Made by a program: the position numbers and the translations under genes. From JANXQG01 sp963775975 (GTDB lineage: Bacteria; Planctomycetota; Planctomycetia; Pirellulales; Thermoguttaceae): a stretch of 64,000 nt of DNA. Location: positions 3,844,001 to 3,908,000 of the forward strand of contig CAVZKX010000002.1 of the NCBI GenBank assembly GCA_963775975.1, read 5' to 3'. How positions within the stretch are numbered: the stretch's first letter is position 1; every line of letters starts with the position of its first letter. The notes below the pieces were generated by a model. That model was not told the DNA's origin and did no database searches. It saw only the letters and a program-made list of their open reading frames with translations. Below are positions 27,440 to 35,854 of this stretch, piece after piece.

Positions 27440-28921
27440 ATGCACGTTTCCAGGGAGTCGGACGGTCCCATAGTACCAAAGAAGCGGGCGAACAAAGCCG
27501 GCCTGAAGGCGGCGGCGGAGTCCGTGGAGGGAAGGGGATCGACCAAGGGAAACGCCGAGCGAACCTTACTCGCGCCGGACACAGCGCCGGGCAAGCGAGG
27601 CATCGGATTGCGGGGCGTACGAGAAGCTGCAAAGCGGGATAAGAAGATGCGGTTTACCGCCCTGCTGCACCACGTCACGCCAGACATGCTACAGGACAGC
27701 TACTTCGAACTTAAGCGAACGGCTGTTCCCGGCGTGGACGGAGTAACGTGGCACGCCTACGGGCAAGACCTGGAGGAGCGTATCGACGACCTCCACAGTC
27801 GGGTGCATCGCGGTGCCTACCGGGCGAAACCCTCGAAGCGAGCATGGATACCCAAAGCCGATGGACGCCAACGTCCCTTGGGCATGGCCGCACTGGAAGA
27901 CAAGATTGTCCAACAGGCGGTGAAGACCGTGCTCGAACAAATCTACGAGGAGGATTTCCTGGGCTTCAGTTACGGCTTTCGGCCGGGGCGAGGCTGTCAC
28001 AATGCGTTGGACGCATTGCACGTGGGCATCGAACACCGCAAGGTAAACTGGGTGCTAGACGCGGACATTCGCGGGTTCTTTGACAACATCGACCACGAAT
28101 GGATGCTCAAGTTTCTACAGCACCGGATTGCCGATCGACGGATACTACGCCTGATCCAGAAATGGCTGACGGCTGGTGTGTCCGAAGACGGCCAGTGGAC
28201 GCGGACGACGGTAGGTACGCCGCAAGGTTCGGTGATTTCACCGCTCCTTGCAAATGTGTTCCTGCATTACGTCCTCGACCTGTGGGCAAACCGATGGCGG
28301 GAACGTCATGCACGCGGAACGATAATTGTCGTCCGCTATGCCGACGATTTCGTCATGGGGTTCCAATCGCAAGCGGATGCCGAACGCTTTCTACGCGAGC
28401 TGCAAGCTCGCATGGAAAAGTTCGGGCTTCAGCTTCACCCGGAGAAAACCCGGCTCATCGAGTTCGGACGCTACGCGGCCGAACGCCGTGAGAAGCGCGG
28501 TGACGGGAAGCCGGAGTCGTTCAACTTCCTGGGATTCACGCATTGCTGCGGGAAAACGAGGAAGGGGGCCTTCACGATCAAACGCAAAACAATCGCCAAG
28601 CGGCTACGGGCCAAACTGCTGGACATCAAACAGCAACTGAGGTTCCGCATGCACAGCAAGGTGAGCGAGGTGGGCAGTTGGTTACGATCGGTCGTGCGCG
28701 GGTGGCTCAACTACCATGCGGTGCCCGGCAACATCAACTGCCTCGGTGAATTCTGCACCCAGGTCGAACGTCTGTGGCTGCGTGTACTTCGCAGACGCAG
28801 CCAGAAAGGACGCTCTTGGACATGGACGCGGTTTCAGCGTTTGGCACGGCGATGGTTGCCCAAAGCCCAAATCCTTCATCCCTATCCCGACGAGCGCTTT
28901 GCCGTCACTCACCCAAGGTAG
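27440..28921 (+). CDS. ltrA: Group II intron reverse transcriptase/maturase
   Basis: Contains all RT blocks: 'RTAVPGVDGVTWHAYG', 'RRAYRAKPSKRAWIPKADG'-like RT1-2 region, 'LGMAALEDKIVQQAVK', 'SYGFRPGRGCHNALDAL', 'WVLDADIRGFFDNIDHEWML', 'GTPQGSVISPLLANVFLHYV', the catalytic 'VRYADDFVMGF' and the thumb/X domain ending 'SWLRSVVRGWLNYHAVPGN'. No HNH endonuclease domain follows, as in class C or some chloroplast-like introns. The start at MHVSRESDGPIVPKK (27440) agrees with common family annotation; an in-frame ATG at 27344 lies in intron RNA. Helps splicing and retrohoming. Confidence 0.9.
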   Translation: MHVSRESDGPIVPKKRANKAGLKAAAESVEGRGSTKGNAERTLLAPDTAPGKRGIGLRGVREAAKRDKKMRFTALLHHVTPDMLQDSYFELKRTAVPGVDGVTWHAYGQDLEERIDDLHSRVHRGAYRAKPSKRAWIPKADGRQRPLGMAALEDKIVQQAVKTVLEQIYEEDFLGFSYGFRPGRGCHNALDALHVGIEHRKVNWVLDADIRGFFDNIDHEWMLKFLQHRIADRRILRLIQKWLTAGVSEDGQWTRTTVGTPQGSVISPLLANVFLHYVLDLWANRWRERHARGTIIVVRYADDFVMGFQSQADAERFLRELQARMEKFGLQLHPEKTRLIEFGRYAAERREKRGDGKPESFNFLGFTHCCGKTRKGAFTIKRKTIAKRLRAKLLDIKQQLRFRMHSKVSEVGSWLRSVVRGWLNYHAVPGNINCLGEFCTQVERLWLRVLRRRSQKGRSWTWTRFQRLARRWLPKAQILHPYPDERFAVTHPR

Positions 28922-28955
28922 GAGCCGTATGAAGTAATCCTTCACGTACGGATCT
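28922..28955 (+). ncRNA. Group II intron domain V
   Basis: The 34-base hairpin gagccgtatgaagtaatcct followed by tcacgtacggatct has the GAGCCGUAUG...CGUACGG pairing and tetraloop typical of domain V, the catalytic core. It starts two bases after the maturase stop codon. Confidence 0.88.
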
Positions 28956-29078
28956 GCGCGGGGGCGCCGGGCAACCGGCGTCCCTACCGCAACACTGAAT
29001 GGCACGAATGGCACCAATCATCGCGTATGGAATCGGCATTGGGTAAGATAGAGTGACACGGCTTACAGGGACAACGAC

Positions 29079-29297
29079 ATGACGCAAATCATCTTGAACG
29101 ACGACCAGGTGGAACTCATGCAGGCGGCAGCCGGCGCGGTGGAAGTATGCAACCGTCGGGGAGAAGTGCTCGGGTACTTTTCCCGCCCGCCAAGCGCTGC
29201 GGAAACCGCTGAAGCAAGACTGCGTCTCAACTCGGATGGGCCGTGGTACAATACCCACCAGGTGATCGAGCATCTCGACTCACTGGGGGCAGGATGA
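29079..29297 (+). CDS. Antitoxin-like small protein
   Basis: 72 residues (MTQIILNDDQVELMQAAAGA ... 'VCNRRGEVLGYFSRPPS') followed by an acidic helical tail 'AETAEARLRLNSDGPWYNTH'. The fold N-terminus resembles short antitoxins of ParE/RelE systems in Planctomycetes. It overlaps the toxin-like gene by ATGA, supporting the pair. Confidence 0.7.
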   Translation: MTQIILNDDQVELMQAAAGAVEVCNRRGEVLGYFSRPPSAAETAEARLRLNSDGPWYNTHQVIEHLDSLGAG

Positions 29298-29547
29298 CCA
29301 GGTTCACGGTCGTTTGGCATCAAAGGGCACAAGACGAACTAGCCATGCTTTGGATCGAGGCCGCGGATCGCCGTTTAGTCGCCGGTGCGGCCAGCGAAAT
29401 CGACCGTATCTGGCTATTGATGCCGACGGCAAGGGAACGCCTATTGTCGACGTTATCCGTCAACTCACTATCCCGCCGTTGCGAGTTCAATTTGCCGTAA
29501 GTGAGCCGGATCGTATGGTACGGATTCTTCTTGTCGAACGGCCCTAA
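29294..29547 (+). CDS. RelE/ParE-superfamily toxin, frameshifted
   Basis: The first half (MTRFTVVWHQRAQDELAMLW, 'AADRRLVAGAASEIDR') and, one frame over, the second half ('YLAIDADGKGTPIVDVIRQL', 'TIPPLRVQFAVSEPDRMVRI') together form a normal 84-residue RelE-like protein. One missing base near 29406 separates them. Members cleave mRNA on the ribosome or poison gyrase; which one applies is not clear. If the indel is real the toxin is dead. Confidence 0.72.
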
Positions 29548-30257
29548 GTTTCGAGGGGTCGTAACCCAACGCGCCGCCCCGGGCACATTTTCGATTCGGG
29601 CATCGAAACGGGGTCGCATCTCGTTTAATGCTCCTTGCTGAAGAATTGCCGGAATTATTTTCTGCGGGCGGCTGCGGGCGGTTTTTCGCATAAGATCGCG
29701 CCGCGGATTCTCAAACCATTATGGGCAAAGGACTTGCGCCGCCGATTCGTTTTGATGCCGCCTCCTGGGCGGGGAAAGGCGCGTTCATTTGCCGGCGGCG
29801 CAAACCATGGCCGCATAAGGACTTGCGGAAAAAACGTTCCCAATATGCTTACAACTGTTTACAAGAATTAGGATCTGTGGTATGCTGGCTCGGAAGAAGT
29901 GAGTAGTGAGCAGTGAAAAGTGGGCGGAGGAGAACGTTCGGAAGTCAGAAGTCAGAACGCGGGAATACGAAGCAATGTATACGCTCATCGCTCATTAATC
30001 CCTGTTCCGCGTTCCCCGCTCATTGTCAGACAACTGAGAAAACAAATGGCCAAAAGTCGTAATCCTATGTCCATCCTATCTTCGTTCTATGTCCATCCTG
30101 TCTCGCAAAACCCCAAGAAAACCGCCAAAAACGGGCAAATTTCAGCATGAATGAAGCGCGAAGAAAAAAACTCGCCGCTATGGCCCAGAAGGTATATGGG
30201 CGGCATTGGAGGAAAGCACCGCTCCCCGTCGACAATGGCGCCGGCTTCCGCGCGCAC
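29548..30257. other. Gene-free region with imperfect direct repeats
   Basis: No convincing gene in these 710 bases. Two related segments, aaaccattatgggcaaagga at 29716 and aaaccatggccgcataagga at 29804, each followed by cttgcg, form a direct repeat about 90 bases apart. A short direct repeat of ctatgtccatcct occurs twice at 30065-30102. A stretch of agtgagtagtgagcagtg type (29896-29915) resembles spacer sequence in the BMC operon near 56220 and 56985. Confidence 0.5.
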
Positions 30258-31474
30258 CTACTTCTTCCCGCCCAGGAAGCCGAAAAGCTTTTTGCGGCCG
30301 GGCTTGGCTTCGGCGGCCTCGGCGGTTTCGTCTTTCTCTTTCGGCTCCTCGAAGAGTGCACCGGCCAGCGCGATGATCGATTGCGTCACGGCCGCCTTGG
30401 GCGATTGCTCGATCAGCGGCACGCCGTTGTTGCGGGCCTCGATCATCGTGCGATACTCGTTGGGAATCTGCCAGAAGACTTCCTTGCCGATCGTCTCCTC
30501 GGCCTTCTTCACGCTGATGTGGCCGTTGTCCAAGCCGGCGCGGTTGATCACGATCTTGATCTTCTCGCCCATGCCTTCCATCTCGTTGAGCGACATCAAC
30601 AGCCGGACCACGTTGCGCAGGCAGGGCAAATCCAACTGCGTAATCAGCAGGATGTGATTGGCCATCTCCAAGGCCACCATGTCCAACGGGCTGTAGCCCT
30701 TGCTGAGGTCCAGAACCAGGTGCGTGAAGGTCGCCTTCAAGAGGCCGATCACGCGCCGCAGGTCGTCGGGCGTGATCAGCGCGAGTCTTCCAGCTGAACG
30801 GGCCGCGACAGAAGGTAAACGCCCGACGAGTGTTTCGTGAGCGACCGCTTCAAGAGGCTGAAGTCCAAGCGGGTGACGTTCTGAGACACGTCGACCAGGG
30901 TGTAGTCGGGGATCGCGTCGAGGAAGACGTCGGCGTCGCCCAGGCAGAGGTCCATATCGACGAGCGCGACCGTGTTCTTCGTGTTCTGCGCGAGGATGCA
31001 AGCCAGGTTCACGGCAATGCTCGTGTTGCCGACGCCGCCCAGCGAGCCGGCCACGGCCACGACCTGGCTGCCGCGGGTGCGGTTCTCGCCCGATCCGCCG
31101 CGTCGCTCGCTGATGCGTCCCAAGGCGGCGAGCAGATCGTCGATCCGCATCGGATGCGTAAGGAATTCCTTTGCTCCGGCGCGCATGGCGCGGAGGATCA
31201 GTTGCCCGTCGTGCGACGAGCTGGTAACTAGCACGGCGCAATTGGGCGACGACTCGCTAAGTCGCGTAACCAATTCCAGCGCCCGATCCGGATTGTCGTC
31301 CAGCGCCACGAGTCCGATGTCCGGATTGGTCTGCGCCACGACGTCGGAAAAGAACTCGTAGCGGGAACATTCGGCCTCCAGCCAGATCATGTCCATGCCC
31401 AAGAGCATCGATTTGACGGATTCTCTCTTGGAGTCGTCGGGATCGACGATTGCCAGGCGGAGGACGTTAGTCAT
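30258..31474 (-). CDS. cpaE: Tad pilus assembly protein CpaE/TadZ, frameshifted
   Basis: N-terminal receiver-like domain (MTNVLRLAIVDPDDSKRESV, pseudo-receiver) and C-terminal MinD/ParA-like ATPase: 'VVAVAGSLGGVGNTSIAVNL' (deviant Walker A), 'VALVDMDLCLGDADVFLD' and 'FTHLVLDLSKGYSPLDMVAL'. TadZ/CpaE proteins place the Tad secretion machine at the pole. The Walker A has Asn where ATPases have Lys (GGVGNTS), so ATP hydrolysis is doubtful. The frame breaks after 'VQLEDS' and continues 'ALITPDDLRRVIGLLKATF'; one missing base near 30784 explains it. Lys-rich end. Last gene of the pilus cluster. Confidence 0.85.
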
Positions 31475-31501
31475 GGTGGCGGATCTCTGGCGGGCGTGGG
31501 C

Positions 31502-31557
31502 GTGGGGCAGATTGCTAATCTGCCGGCGCTGCGTGGCAGATTGGCAATCTGCCCCAC
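31502..31557. repeat. Intergenic palindromic repeat (family C)
   Basis: gtggggcagattgctaatct and the inverted arm ending at 31557 form a long hairpin between cpaE and cpaC. A second copy stands at 35382-35437 in the same cluster. Confidence 0.8.
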
Positions 31558-31570
31558 GTTTCGGGCTATG

Positions 31571-33168
31571 CTATTTTACGATGTCGTATCCGATCGGGCC
31601 GATGAAACCGGGTTCCGGCGGCGGCGAATTCGCCGCGACTTGATTCGGCTGCGAGCGATTCTGCGGATTCTGCCGGCTGACCGCTTCGACGGCCGTATTG
31701 GACGGACCATTCATCCCGCCCTGATTGCAATTCTGGCAGTTGCCATCAGTCGGGCAACAATTCGGAACTTCAATATGGCCCTTAAAGAACAGTTCCCAAT
31801 CGCTGGGTTCGGTCGTGTTCATGCCGGGGAGGCAGGTGGGAACCTGGCCGGGCTCCATGCCGTCGACGATTTCCGGCGTGAGGAGTATCAGCGTCTCGAC
31901 TTCGTTCGTCAGACAGTGGACCGAGCGGAAGGGCGCGCCCAAGTACGGTATGTCGCTAATCCAAGGCAAGCCGTTATTGGTCGCTTCGCTGCGGCACTCG
32001 ATCAGCCCGGCAATGGACAAGGTCTGGCCGGAGCGAAGCTCAACGCCCGTCTCCGTCTCACGACCCTTCGTCGCCGGGCTGGTGGGGGTGCTGTTGGCAC
32101 CGTCGAGCTGGGTCACCGTAGCGCGGACATCGATGTGCATCCGCCCATTGCCGAGGACGATGGGCACAATGTCCAGCCGAGTTCCATACTCAATAGGTTG
32201 GCTGGAGGGCACGCCGGTGGAGCTTGTGATCTGGGAGTAAAGTACGCCGCCCACCCTTACATAGGCAGGCCGGCCGCTCATGGCCACCACGTCCGGCTCG
32301 GAAAGCAGCTTGGACACGCCGTCCTGACGAAGGGCGTTAAGCACGCCGTAGAAGGCGTTGGCGCCGGCGACGCTAAACTTGAAGACGTTGTCCGGCGCGG
32401 CGCCGGGAGCGCCGAATCCGCCCGAGGGGCCGCTTATGAGCCCGTTCACGCCCGACCAAACGACGCTGCCGCCGCTGCTGACCTGGGCCCAGTCGAAGCC
32501 CAGGTTCCGCAGCTTGGTCCGCGAGACCTCGATGACTTTCACGTGGACGATCGCCGTCTGCGTGCCACTGACGACCATATTGTCGATCACTTCAGGGAAA
32601 TACTTCGCTGCTACGGCGTGGATCTTTGTCACGAGGTCAGGTTGCTCAACATAGCCGGAGATGATCACCGAAGCGCCGTTGACGGGCACGACGGTCAACG
32701 TGGTCCTAGGGAACAGCACGCGGAGGATCTCCGAGAGCTCGGCTGCGTCGCCCATCACAATCACGTTGACCGTGTAGATCCGCTTGTCATCGCCCCAGAG
32801 GTTGACTTGCGTCACGCCTGTCCGCTTCGCCGAAATCTGCACCTGGTTGGGCGAGACCGGCACGATGGCGAGAACGTCCGGATTGTTCACCTGGACCTGG
32901 GGAATCTTCTTGTCGAGGATCAGGAAGCGGCTGGTGTTAACGACCATTTTCAAACGGTCGTCGTTGCCCGTCACGTGGAAGTAAGGGCTAGTCGGATTCG
33001 CGTCGCTGGCGATCGCTTCGCCGGGCCGGCCGTCGGCGCGGTGGGGCCGGGCGGAATTACCATCGGCTGCTGGCCGCGAGCGCGCGGTGCAAAAGCGGCG
33101 CACAGGCCGATCGAAAAAGCGGTAAAGCAAAAGCACCGCAGCAGCGGAAAAAATGTTCGTTGAATCAT
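31571..33168 (-). CDS. cpaC: Tad pilus secretin CpaC/RcpA, frameshifted
   Basis: Outer-membrane secretin channel for the Flp pilus. ATG 33168 opens a signal peptide (MIQRTFFPLLRCFCFTAFSI...); the frame shifts near 33033, where one C seems missing from a run, into the mature protein: BON/N-domain 'LKMVVNTSRFLILDKKIPQ', 'VIISGYVEQPDLVTKIHAVA', the secretin core 'LNALRQDGVSKLLSEPDVVA' and 'LRSGQTLSIAGLIECRSEAT' with 'GLPWISDIPYLGAPFRS' and the closing 'ETLILLTPEIVDGM'. A Cys-rich stretch near the C-terminus ('PNCCPTDGNCQNCNQGG') is unusual for the family. Confidence 0.9.
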
Positions 33169-33196
33169 CCTTGATTTCCTTAATTACAAGTCCGCA

Positions 33197-34364
33197 TCAA
33201 CTGCCCATCAGCGGTTTTCCGTTGATTTTGAGCGCGGGCGAGGGAGCATCGTTCTGTTGCTTCGCAGCCGTTCCGCCGGTTGGCGCCGTTACGGGCGCGA
33301 CGATGGCCGAAATGGGAACGTGCGCCTCCGCGTTCGGCTTGCTCGGCGGCGGCAGATTCGTAGCGGTCCAACTTCCGTCGTCGGCGAATCCGGGCAGGCC
33401 GGGGTTTGCCGTCAAGATCACGTCGTTGACGTTTTCTCCGGTGCGGCACCGCATGGTGAAGTGGGCAAGCTCTTCGGGCTGCGAAGACGACTGCCCTTTC
33501 GTGCCTGTCGGAGTGTTGGCTTTCTCCAAGGCCGACTTCACCAGGTGGAACCATTTATCGAAGCTGCCATCATCGCCCTGCTTATCGCGGTTTTCCATAC
33601 CGCGGTTGGTGCTGCCGATGCCGCCGAGCAGCTTGCGTGCGCTCAGCGGGTCATCCTTCGTTTGCTCCGAGTCCTCGCCGCTGCGCAGAATCAAGCGGAT
33701 CTGGCCCAACTGGCTGGCCAGTGTGACGACCGAAGCTTGCGCGGGCGTGACCAGGAGCGATACCGTCTTGGCGGAAGTAACCGAGTGGGACTCGGGCGCT
33801 TTGGGATCGGCGCCCTGCTGCTGCTGCATATTCGTCATGTCGTTGACGGCGAATACGCGGATGTCTTGCAGAATCGTCTTGGCAAGCGTCTCGCCGATGC
33901 CCAGGCTGGCGTCGGCCCGCATGAAGACCTGCACGTCGCAGCGCGCACCGGGAACCACCAGTCCGCCTACGACCGCTTCAATACCGACGGGAATGGCCAC
34001 CACGCGCATGCCTTTGGGAATCTGTGCGCCGAGCAGACATTTCGCCGGTGTGCAGCAGCATCGGTTCGAGAATCGGCTGGCCGGCATATATCATGAGTTT
34101 TGCTCGGCGGTTGTCGATCTCTTCGGGCTTGCACAAGGCGCCGGGCGGGACTTTGTCCTTTGGCCATTGTTCGAGCTTGATCAAATCGCCGGCGGCCAGC
34201 GTCCCTTGCGGTATGTCAGCCTTGGCGACAAAGACGGGCGCGGTATCGACGGGGGCGGCCTGGTCGCCGCGTTTCGCTAGGACCTGTGTGATGCCTAGCG
34301 ACGCTACGAGCCCGCAACCGAGGGCCAATATCAGCAGAGCAAGTGATTTTCCTCGCATGGTCAC
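33197..34364 (-). CDS. cpaB: Tad pilus assembly protein CpaB/RcpC, frameshifted
   Basis: Membrane anchor (MRGKSLALLILALGCGLVAS) followed by the SAF domain: 'FVAKADIPQGTLAAGDLIKL', 'WPKDKVPPGALCKPEEI', then in the other frame 'LLGAQIPKGMRVVAIPVGI' and 'VVGGLVVPGARCDVQVFM'. One extra base near 34039 explains the switch. The domain continues with 'LLVTPAQASVVTLASQLGQI' and a long disordered, Pro-rich C-terminal region. Acts with the secretin in the outer membrane. Confidence 0.88.
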
Positions 34365-34621
34365 CCCTTATTCATCAAGCGGCAGGGCAGCCAACGCATG
34401 TTGGACGCCCTACCTCCGGCAGCACTGTTGTTACCGGCAATTATGTCTTTCCGCTTACAAACATTGGCGACGGAAAGGGTATAACTAAAAGCAAATCCGG
34501 CCAAACCTCACCAACGTCAAGATCGCTACATTCAATTGGCCCCCGAGCAGCGCTGAGTGTGGGCAATTTCGCCTCTTCATAATCGGCAGAATCGGCAAAG
34601 GTTCTCTAGTTTAACTTGACT

Positions 34622-35179
34622 CTACATCAACATTCCGTTCCAGATAAAATAGGCAATTGTTCCCAGCGCGATGGGGATTCCGTAGGGCAGCAGCATCATG
34701 CTGCTCTTCCGCTCGGCTGCGATGACCGACAGCTTGTCGGCATCGCGGATCGTGAGGATCTCGTCGACAATATGGAAAAACTGTGCCTTGTGATGGTGCC
34801 ACTTGCGGCGTATCAGTATCATAGCCAATGCGATTACCCCGCCGAAAATCGCGGCGACGCAAAAGGCGTAAAAAGTGGCCGTGACGCCGATCCATGCCCC
34901 GATGCCCGCCATCAGTTTGACGTCGCCCGCTCCCATGCCGCCGATGCTATAGGCCGGCAGCAAGAGCCCCAGCCCCACCGCGGTGCCGGCCATGCTCCAG
35001 GCCAACCCGTAAAAGCCATTGCAGTAGGCGGCCGCAGCCCAGCCGGCGAGCACCAGCGGAAAGGTCAGCCAGTTGGGGACTTTCAAAATCCAGCCGTCGA
35101 TGACCGCCGCGACGATCAAGATGAGGCTCAGCAGCCAAATGGGCCAGTTTGCTACAAGAGCGTGAAGCAGGGAATGCAT
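34622..35179 (-). CDS. cpaA: Prepilin peptidase CpaA/TadV (A24 family)
   Basis: Integral-membrane aspartyl protease that cleaves Flp prepilins. Both catalytic aspartates are visible: 'AAVIDGWILKVPNWLTFP' and 'GGMGAGDVKLMAGIGAWIG' (GxGD motif). At 185 residues with about six helices it is the short TadV type without the N-terminal methylase domain. Located just before cpaB. Confidence 0.93.
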   Translation of the reverse strand: MHSLLHALVANWPIWLLSLILIVAAVIDGWILKVPNWLTFPLVLAGWAAAAYCNGFYGLAWSMAGTAVGLGLLLPAYSIGGMGAGDVKLMAGIGAWIGVTATFYAFCVAAIFGGVIALAMILIRRKWHHHKAQFFHIVDEILTIRDADKLSVIAAERKSSMMLLPYGIPIALGTIAYFIWNGMLM

Positions 35180-35246
35180 AGGTAGGTGGGAAGTTTTGTG
35201 GGGCAGGATTGGGTAATTCGGCGGCTCGCGTACCGTATCGCGAGCT

Positions 35247-35354
35247 TTATCGAGTGCAAAACATCGCGCTCAGCACGGCGCTGGCCGCGACGAACAACAG
35301 CAGCAGCACTTCGGCCGCATACTGATTCGTTTCAAAGGGAAGCACGGGATACAT
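35247..35354 (-). CDS. Possible 35-residue single-span membrane protein in the pilus cluster
   Basis: ATG 35354 gives MYPVLPFETNQYAAEVLLLL, then FVAASAVLSAMFCTR and TAA. One clear hydrophobic helix of about 18 residues with a charged end is what a small membrane protein would show, and it lies in line between the first Flp pilin gene and cpaA. It is too short to be certain; no ribosome site of note. Confidence 0.4.
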   Translation of the reverse strand: MYPVLPFETNQYAAEVLLLLFVAASAVLSAMFCTR

Positions 35355-35381
35355 GGTACAAGGCTCGCATCGGCGTTTGTC

Positions 35382-35437
35382 GTGGGGCAGATTGCCAATC
35401 TGCCAAAGCATCACGGCAGATTGGCAATCTGCCCCAC
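35382..35437. repeat. Intergenic palindromic repeat (family C)
   Basis: Second copy of the hairpin at 31502-31557 (gtggggcagattgccaatct with its inverted arm), here between the pilin gene and cpaA. Confidence 0.8.
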
Positions 35438-35567
35438 GTCAACTCAAGCTTAGCTCAAACAACAAGTCCCCTGCCGCTTCGTTTAGACGAGGTGGAAGGG
35501 GACTTTGTCTTCTCGTTCTGTCTCGCCGCGCCCGCGACCGGCAAGCCGGCGCCGCCAACGGCGGTTC

Positions 35568-35738
35568 CTAGATCGAGTTGGCTACCTTGGAGAACACGCT
35601 CGCCGCGTTGTTGCCGATCGTGGTGATCGCCGCCAAGCAGACGGCGATAATCAGCGACAGCATCACGGCGTATTCGACCGCGGTAGGACCATCTTCGGAA
35701 ACCAAAAAACGACGCAACTTGGATGTAAAAGTCTTCAT
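35568..35738 (-). CDS. flp: Flp/Fap pilin
   Basis: Major pilin type of the Tad system, 56 residues from ATG 35738 (MKTFTSKLRRFLVSEDGPTA). The Flp motif 'GPTAVEYAVMLSLIIAVCLA' has the cleavage site after Gly, the Glu five residues on and the adjacent Tyr. Ends FSKVANSI. About 85% identical in its core to the second pilin at 37317-37490. Confidence 0.93.
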   Translation of the reverse strand: MKTFTSKLRRFLVSEDGPTAVEYAVMLSLIIAVCLAAITTIGNNAASVFSKVANSI

Positions 35739-35854
35739 CACAACTCTCCCTCTCCGATCGCCCGAAGGCACCGGCATTAGTCAAAAACATTGGTTAATGT
35801 CAGTTCAATCCTTGATCGCAATTGAATCCTTCAACTGAAACGTAGGTCGAGTTT

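Larger units (their letters stand above)
27034..28993 (+). mobile_element. Group II intron with maturase ORF
   Basis: The structured 5' part (about 27034-27440, without good coding potential of its own), the reverse transcriptase/maturase ORF, and the domain V and VI hairpins after the ORF together make a complete self-splicing intron. The 3' end is near the 'ccctaccgcaac' sequence at 28981-28993, just after the domain VI hairpin (gcgccgggcaaccggcg). The 5' boundary is uncertain by tens of bases; no canonical GTGCG was found at the exact expected place. It lies immediately after a stop codon, so it does not interrupt the DUF1559 gene. Confidence 0.85.

Noticed and set aside
29635..29871. 78-residue open frame after the RelE-like pair
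   Set aside because: No ribosome site, basic random composition and internal direct repeats; treated as non-coding.
31496..33163. 555-residue open frame on the plus strand
   Set aside because: Antisense shadow of the secretin gene cpaC, which has clear domains on the other strand.
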